This document shows, one piece after another, positions 31,908-35,691 of a stretch of 35,691 nt of DNA. The translations under genes and the position numbers were made by a program. The DNA comes from JAAFIP01 sp031390175 (GTDB lineage: Bacteria; Pseudomonadota; Gammaproteobacteria; Burkholderiales; Burkholderiaceae_C). The DNA is taken from assembly GCA_031390175.1 (NCBI GenBank), contig JANMTF010000347.1, positions 1 through 35,691 of the forward strand, read 5' to 3'. The notes under the pieces are model-generated. The model did not search any database. It was not told the origin of the DNA and worked only from the letters and a program-made list of their open reading frames with translations. The stretch's first letter is position 1; each line of letters opens with the position of its first letter.

Positions 31908-33653
31908 CTACATTTTGATCTCGGCAATCAATTCAAGCGCACGCTTTTGTTTCGCATTGGGTATCGTCGTGACCTGGAAAGTGGGGCTATCGGGCGCGCT
32001 GTTGGGGGTGCGGCAGGTGTTGCGCACCACCGTAGCCATCTCACTGAGCAAGGTCTGCAAACTATGCACTGGCGAGCCATCCTCCAATGCGTGGCTATGC
32101 ACCTTCTTCATCGCCGCCTGCGAGCGCACAGCCGGAGCCACCGGATCACGCGTGCGCTTGGCCGAGCAATCCTCATCAGAGAACATCAGCGGTGCCCAGG
32201 CCTGCTGCACATGCCACTGCACGTAGTAGGCCAGCATGCACAAAAAGATATGCGCCCGCACCCGGCCCTCCAGATAGTGGTGGATCGGGCGCACCATCAA
32301 GTCCATCGTCTTGATCGAGCGAAACGCCCGCTCCACCTGCGCCAGGCTCTTGTAGGTGCGCACGCATTCCGGCCCATCCATACGCTGCACACTGAGCGAG
32401 GTGCGCACGATGTACAGCCCGTCCAAGGCCGCCTCGGCGGCAATCCCCTGCTGCAGGCGCGTAAAGCTCAAAGCATCCTCGGCAATGACCAGCTCGAAAT
32501 GCTTGGCCATCTTGTACTGGGCGAGCACCTTGCCCACCGCCAGGCCAATCTTGTCCTTGCCCACCAGTTTGGCGCTGTCCACTCGCGCCTTGATCTTCTC
32601 CAGGCTCCTCTGGGTGGCCACCAGCAACTCCTCGCGGGTGTGCGCACGCAGCTTGGCCAGCTGCGGATTGCGGCACGCCATCAAGCGCTCGCCAGGAAAG
32701 TCGGGCGAGCTGATCTCCAGCAAATTGCGCTCGTCAAACAAGTCCGGCTGCAAGTGACGCTGCTCCACCAAGGTGCGAATCGAGGCACTGCGCAGCGCCG
32801 TGATCCAGGCCACATCGGCATCCTTGCGCATCTCATCAATGGTCTTTTGCGAGATCATCCCCCGGTCGCCCACCATCACCATGCGCTGAACGCCAAACTC
32901 CTGGCGCAGGCGCGTGACCTGGGGCATGAAGGTGGTGCTGTCCGAGGTGTTGCCCTCATACACCGAGATGGCCACCGGGCAGCCGCGCGCATCGGCCAGT
33001 AGCCCATAGTTGACCTGTAGGGTGCCGCGTTTACCGTCCCGGCTGTAGCCCCGCTTGGCCAAGGGGCAGTGCGAGCCCTCAAAGTAGCTTGAAGACAGGT
33101 CATAGAGCACCAGGGCATCTTCCTTGAGGTGGCGTGCGGCCAGCTTCTTTTGAATCCGCTCTTGGCCTGCCAGCAGCCAGTCCAGCGCGGCGTACAAATC
33201 ATCCTCGCTGGCCTCGCTGGCATCGCTGACACCAAACTCCTGGGCCAGGGTGCTGTGGTGCCACAGGCGCGTGGTAGCCAGCTTGGTGGCCGGGCACAGG
33301 ATGCGTGCGGCCAGCATGGCCTGCACCAGATCGCGCTCACGGCAGGGCTTGGCAGCCAGCAAAGAGGCCATGCCCAAACGCTGCATGGCTAGCGCCACGG
33401 CCTGTACATGGCCGTGCGGCAACGAGGCGCTGATCTCAAACGCCGCCCCAGCGGGTACAAAACACTCACCCGCCAAGGAGCGGCGAATCAGCTCAATCAC
33501 GGCATCGGGCAGATGCGACAGATTGCCCAGCGTCTCGTTTTTGACCTTGCCGTCTTCACGGTAAGTGCGGCGCAACAAATGGGTGCAATAGACCTGGTCT
33601 TTGTACCTGCGTTTGGTGGTGACTACGTGAGATTTACCAGATCTGGATGCCAT
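31908..33653 (-). CDS. IS1634-type transposase, copy 2
   Basis: 581 aa, intact. Same motifs as copy 1: LYDLSSSYFEG, GYSRDGKRGTLQVNYGLL, YEGNTSDSTTF, MVGDRGMIS and YKSLAQVERAFRSIKTMDL. The N-terminus differs (MASRSGKSHVVTTKRRYKDQ, basic) from copy 1. ATG 33651-33653 lies 7 bp after a CATAAT -10 box, so its message also seems leaderless. Function: cut or copy transposition of its own element. Intact frame and strong promoter suggest it is active or recently active. Confidence 0.92.
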   Translation of the reverse strand: MASRSGKSHVVTTKRRYKDQVYCTHLLRRTYREDGKVKNETLGNLSHLPDAVIELIRRSLAGECFVPAGAAFEISASLPHGHVQAVALAMQRLGMASLLAAKPCRERDLVQAMLAARILCPATKLATTRLWHHSTLAQEFGVSDASEASEDDLYAALDWLLAGQERIQKKLAARHLKEDALVLYDLSSSYFEGSHCPLAKRGYSRDGKRGTLQVNYGLLADARGCPVAISVYEGNTSDSTTFMPQVTRLRQEFGVQRMVMVGDRGMISQKTIDEMRKDADVAWITALRSASIRTLVEQRHLQPDLFDERNLLEISSPDFPGERLMACRNPQLAKLRAHTREELLVATQRSLEKIKARVDSAKLVGKDKIGLAVGKVLAQYKMAKHFELVIAEDALSFTRLQQGIAAEAALDGLYIVRTSLSVQRMDGPECVRTYKSLAQVERAFRSIKTMDLMVRPIHHYLEGRVRAHIFLCMLAYYVQWHVQQAWAPLMFSDEDCSAKRTRDPVAPAVRSQAAMKKVHSHALEDGSPVHSLQTLLSEMATVVRNTCRTPNSAPDSPTFQVTTIPNAKQKRALELIAEIKM

Positions 33654-33660
33654 AAATGCA

Positions 33661-33688
33661 ATTATGAACTAAATATCAAAATTGTCAA
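33661..33688 (-). promoter_or_regulatory. Transposase promoter, copy 2
   Basis: Minus strand TTGACA (33683-33688), 16-bp spacer, CATAAT (33661-33666), then 7 bp to the ATG. A near-consensus sigma-70 promoter with no room for a ribosome binding site. Confidence 0.8.
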
Positions 33689-33715
33689 ACAATTTAGTGA
33701 CTACAAATGAAGATC

Positions 33716-33741
33716 AAAAAAAAGACCACCTAAAGTGGTCT
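33716..33741 (-). terminator. Terminator shielding the copy 2 transposase from read-in
   Basis: Stem AGACCAC / GTGGTCT with a 5-base loop, followed on the minus strand by seven to eight T. It lies upstream of the transposase promoter, so it would stop transcripts entering from the right flank and leave the transposase's own promoter untouched. IS elements often carry such guards. Confidence 0.75.
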
Positions 33742-33755
33742 TCTATAGCTACAGC

Positions 33756-33783
33756 GGGGGGGGGGAATGGGGGGGGGTAGGGG
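33756..33783 (+). repeat. G tract: G10, AAT, G9, TA, G4
   Basis: Two long G runs and a shorter one in 28 bases, inside the right end of IS copy 2. Prone to slippage and able to form G-quadruplex structures on the plus strand. Run lengths could also be a sequencing artefact. Confidence 0.8.
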
Positions 33784-33893
33784 CTGGAAAATGGGTGGAA
33801 CTTCAGTTTAGTGAGTCTCTGGCAGCCTCCGAGCGTTGGCGCAGCAAGAGAAAACCCAAAAATACGCTATTTTTAGGCTTTTTTAGGATAGTA

Positions 33894-33932
33894 ATAGGCC
33901 TGCAGCCCAATAGAATGATGCGGGAGCAGCTA
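33894..33932 (-). repeat. Interspersed repeat, copy E (intergenic)
   Basis: Minus-strand sequence GTAGCTGCTCCCGCATCATT then CTATTGGGCTGCAGGCC. It has the long form of the unit and lies between IS copy 2 and the small membrane protein genes, showing that DNA right of the IS is also native to this repeat-bearing genome. Confidence 0.75.
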
Positions 33933-33996
33933 CTGTATGTGTAGCATGTACAACCCCCAGCGTTGTAACCAGATCACCAGCGTCACTTCTGGTTGA

Positions 33997-34251
33997 TTAC
34001 CAAAGAACGTGAGGTGGGTCTGACGTTACAGGAGGGGTATCCAAGTCTGGAATACGGACTAGATACCCAACTATTGCAGTCAATACAGGCAAACTCATTT
34101 GCCACCCACTAAACCCAAATAGCCATATTACTAACCCAGTTGCGACACCACCAAGGAAAACACCTAACATTGCCCCTTTAAACCCTGCTCTGTGATCTTT
34201 AACCCTATGCCTCAATGCTAATTTTTTGCTTGGTGGAATAAAAGTATTCAT
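33997..34251 (-). CDS. Small membrane protein of unknown function, 84 aa
   Basis: I do not recognise it. From ATG 34251 it reads MNTFIPPSKKLALRHRVKDH, a basic cytoplasmic head, then two hydrophobic segments (FKGAMLGVFLGGVATGLVIWLFG and MSLPVLTAIVGYLV) and a short polar tail. The glycine spacing of the first segment allows tight helix packing. A TTG at 34263 would add four residues. The ribosome site is weak. It is the last of a minus-strand row after a partial large gene and a second small membrane protein, and might be an immunity or accessory protein for the large one, but that is speculation. Confidence 0.55.
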   Translation of the reverse strand: MNTFIPPSKKLALRHRVKDHRAGFKGAMLGVFLGGVATGLVIWLFGFSGWQMSLPVLTAIVGYLVRIPDLDTPPVTSDPPHVLW

Positions 34252-34263
34252 GTGGATTGCCAA

Positions 34264-34573
34264 TTACTACTTGGTCAGAAAATGGAACATCAAAACTAAA
34301 CCAATAGCATCCAGTAAAAACGCCGCCGTAGGATCATAACGCTCTAACCAGTTTTTCATATTTATAAAAAAATTAAAGCTGCTCATAATTGAAACGGTTG
34401 TCCAAGCACCCACATTATTGTCAAACGACTGACGGCTTTTGGTGATGGTTCAAGGGTTTCAGCAATGGGAGATTTAGATAGGCTGCGACGGCGTTTCTTG
34501 CAGGCCACTCTGGCTCTAGGCCAATGGGATGTCGCGCGAGAAGTTACTGAATTCATAGTTTTGTGCATCTATT
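34264..34573. other. Gap between the two small membrane-protein genes
   Basis: A 61-codon minus-strand frame (34383-34568) is rich in Arg, Ser and Lys and has no recognisable feature. The plus strand has an overlapping frame with MGDLDRLRRRFLQATLALG that looks as protein-like. I cannot support either as a gene. Confidence 0.4.
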
Positions 34574-34858
34574 TTATGGCATTGGGTCTCTTTTTTTCTC
34601 CCACAAATTGATAGCTTTGCGCTTCGTTTCAGTCGTCAAATAAAAAATGCTCGCTGCGAAGAATCCGCAAATAATTGCACCGCTCCAAGCTAGTGCCAGC
34701 GACAGTTCAAGTTTTAGTAAAAGGAAAAGAACTGCAAAAAAAGCCTGGAAAGAAAATACAGCCAACCAAAACCAGTACGCACCTCTTGCACTTATTTGCG
34801 TTGGTTTTTCGGGATCAAATCCTGCCACAGTAGGCCTCTCGAATGTTTGAAATTGCAT
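34574..34858 (-). CDS. Small two-helix membrane protein of unknown function, 94 aa
   Basis: Not recognised. A polar head of about 25 residues (MQFQTFERPTVAGFDPEKPT) is followed by two membrane helices, YWFWLAVFSFQAFFAVLFLLL and LALAWSGAIICGFFAASIFYL, and a basic tail ending EKKRDPMP. The start overlaps the 3' end of the upstream large gene by 44 bp, so the two are very likely co-transcribed and perhaps coupled. Such overlapping small membrane proteins behind a large protein with a hydrophobic end are often immunity proteins, but no direct evidence is present. Confidence 0.65.
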   Translation of the reverse strand: MQFQTFERPTVAGFDPEKPTQISARGAYWFWLAVFSFQAFFAVLFLLLKLELSLALAWSGAIICGFFAASIFYLTTETKRKAINLWEKKRDPMP

Positions 34859-35691
34859 CTACTAAGACGCTCTTGAGAAGTAGATTTAGACCAGTAGTTA
34901 CAGTGCCGCCCAGACCTAAAAATGACACTATGTTTGTACCAGAGATTAAATTCACGGCAAATCTGCAAATCTCAGGCCCGTCATTGGAATTTGTAAGAAA
35001 GGCCAGCATCAGCGCGTGGCAAAAAATAAAAATAGATGCCGCAGCCAACAAAAATGGTAAACCAACGCCAGTAGCAAGTGCTCCGGCCAAAATTATTGTT
35101 GACCCCCAAGATAAAGCAGCTCCAGTTAGAAACGCAAACAGCACTCCCCCATTACTCCCTCCATCAATAATGTATCCCCCTGCCCCGGTATTCGGGTCAG
35201 TGAACGTGTAAACACTGCCCGTCCAGCCACTCTGGGTAATCGGCGTCTCGTGGATCGTCACCTCATTGCCTGAATACAGCGCATTTTGCACCGCCTGCTG
35301 GGTTCTGTAGCTGTGCGCTGACAGATTGCTGGATACGATATTCGGATTGTTGGCAAACACTTCGGGGGTGATGGTGTGAATCTTCTGGCCTTGGGCGGCG
35401 GCTAGGCCAATAGCTTTGACTGCCGATATGCCTTGCGGGCAAACAGGCAGCCCTGCTACCGGTGTCGTCGTTCCATCCGGGTTGCACTTGCTCGGGTCAT
35501 TAAAGAACCTCTCGGGTATCGCATGCTCCAGCGCACTCATGTACTGGCCTCTGAGCTTGTTGTAGGCGATCCAGGTGGCTTGGTTGTTGTCTTTGCTCCA
35601 GCCAATCGGCCTCACATGGCCGATGTCCATGTTGACCCCCGGGAAGGTCACTCTGCGGATGACGCCCCAGCTGTACACCGGCTGGGCGATG
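34815..35691 (-). CDS. C-terminal part of a large protein with hydrophobic end (runs off the window)
   Basis: Open to the right edge, about 292 codons visible; the GTG at 35678 is not a real start because the frame continues upstream (IAQPVYSWGVIRR). The visible part starts with VTFPGVNMDIGHVRPIGWSK and has SYRTQQAVQNALYSGNEVTI and GWTGSVYTFTDPNTGAGGYI, which I associate with the tail of large transglutaminase- or RHS-like Burkholderiales proteins. After GGYIIDGGSNGG the chain becomes strongly hydrophobic, with two or three membrane-like segments, and ends NIREAYCGRI. The change from a conserved part to a hydrophobic end resembles polymorphic toxins with variable tips. Family assignment is from memory and unsure. 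Confidence 0.6.
   Translation of the reverse strand, partial: IAQPVYSWGVIRRVTFPGVNMDIGHVRPIGWSKDNNQATWIAYNKLRGQYMSALEHAIPERFFNDPSKCNPDGTTTPVAGLPVCPQGISAVKAIGLAAAQGQKIHTITPEVFANNPNIVSSNLSAHSYRTQQAVQNALYSGNEVTIHETPITQSGWTGSVYTFTDPNTGAGGYIIDGGSNGGVLFAFLTGAALSWGSTIILAGALATGVGLPFLLAAASIFIFCHALMLAFLTNSNDGPEICRFAVNLISGTNIVSFLGLGGTVTTGLNLLLKSVLVDAISNIREAYCGRI

Larger units (their letters stand above)
31837..33807 (-). mobile_element. IS1634-type insertion sequence, copy 2
   Basis: Ends ACTGAAGTTCC (31837) and GGAACTTCAGT (33807). 1971 bp, opposite orientation to copy 1. Flanks are CTAG on the left and TTAG on the right. The 3' end regions of the two copies are similar (CCCAAAAAGCCG and CCCAATGAAA), the 5' ends differ. 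Copy 2 carries a terminator and a long G tract between its right end and its transposase promoter. Confidence 0.88.

Noticed and set aside
31947..33002. 351-codon plus-strand frame opposite transposase copy 2
   Set aside because: Antisense shadow rich in His, Arg and Gln; the transposase motifs are on the other strand.
34383..34568. 61-codon minus-strand frame
   Set aside because: No hydrophobic, domain or ribosome-site feature; the opposite strand is equally open.

Overview
The window looks like the chromosome of a Comamonadaceae-type betaproteobacterium (Burkholderiales; Rhodoferax, Limnohabitans or Polaromonas relatives are plausible, but the genus cannot be fixed). Evidence: a tmRNA with tag ANDERFALAA, the divergent ompA-ubiG-gph / gyrA arrangement, an aroA-cmk fusion, the run pheA-tyrA-aroA/cmk-rpsA-ihfB-lapA-lapB-rfaE1-hldD, and high G+C in the core.

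Layout. (1) 1-1015: 5' part of a minus-strand helicase/restriction gene just beyond the 3' end of ssrA, a classic island integration site. (2) 1178-5909, minus strand: ompA, ubiG, gph and two exported proteins of unknown function. (3) 6305-19685, plus strand: gyrA, a DUF2059-like exported protein, phenylalanine/tyrosine and shikimate enzymes, ribosomal protein S1, IHF beta, the LapA/LapB envelope proteins and two ADP-heptose enzymes. The rpsA leader and the rpsA-ihfB gap each contain a strong RNA hairpin candidate. (4) 19695-20203: a 509-bp IS3-family remnant with both ends still visible marks the start of accessory DNA. (5) 20270-24458: an AT-rich, overlapping five-gene operon (acyl carrier protein, ketoreductase-like SDR, AMP-forming acyl ligase, GNAT-like acyltransferase, polysaccharide deacetylase) with its own promoter directly outside the IS end. 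(6) 24941-33807: a giant exported FG-GAP-repeat gene broken by two related but non-identical IS1634-type elements in opposite orientations. The 522-bp piece between them is inverted; flipping it back and removing the IS restores the reading frame through a CTAG target site. (7) 33812-35691: a poorly characterised minus-strand group, a partial large protein with a hydrophobic C-terminus followed by two small membrane proteins.

How the genes work together: the core part is housekeeping (topology, translation, aromatic amino acids, LPS heptose and LPS-assembly control). The accessory operon reads as a carrier-protein-based acyl-activation and transfer pathway coupled to a glycan N-deacetylase, i.e. 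a possible re-acylation system for an amino sugar in a surface polysaccharide. A short interspersed repeat occurs at least six times; three copies lie in the same frame and orientation inside genes and form the hydrophobic core of the signal peptide.
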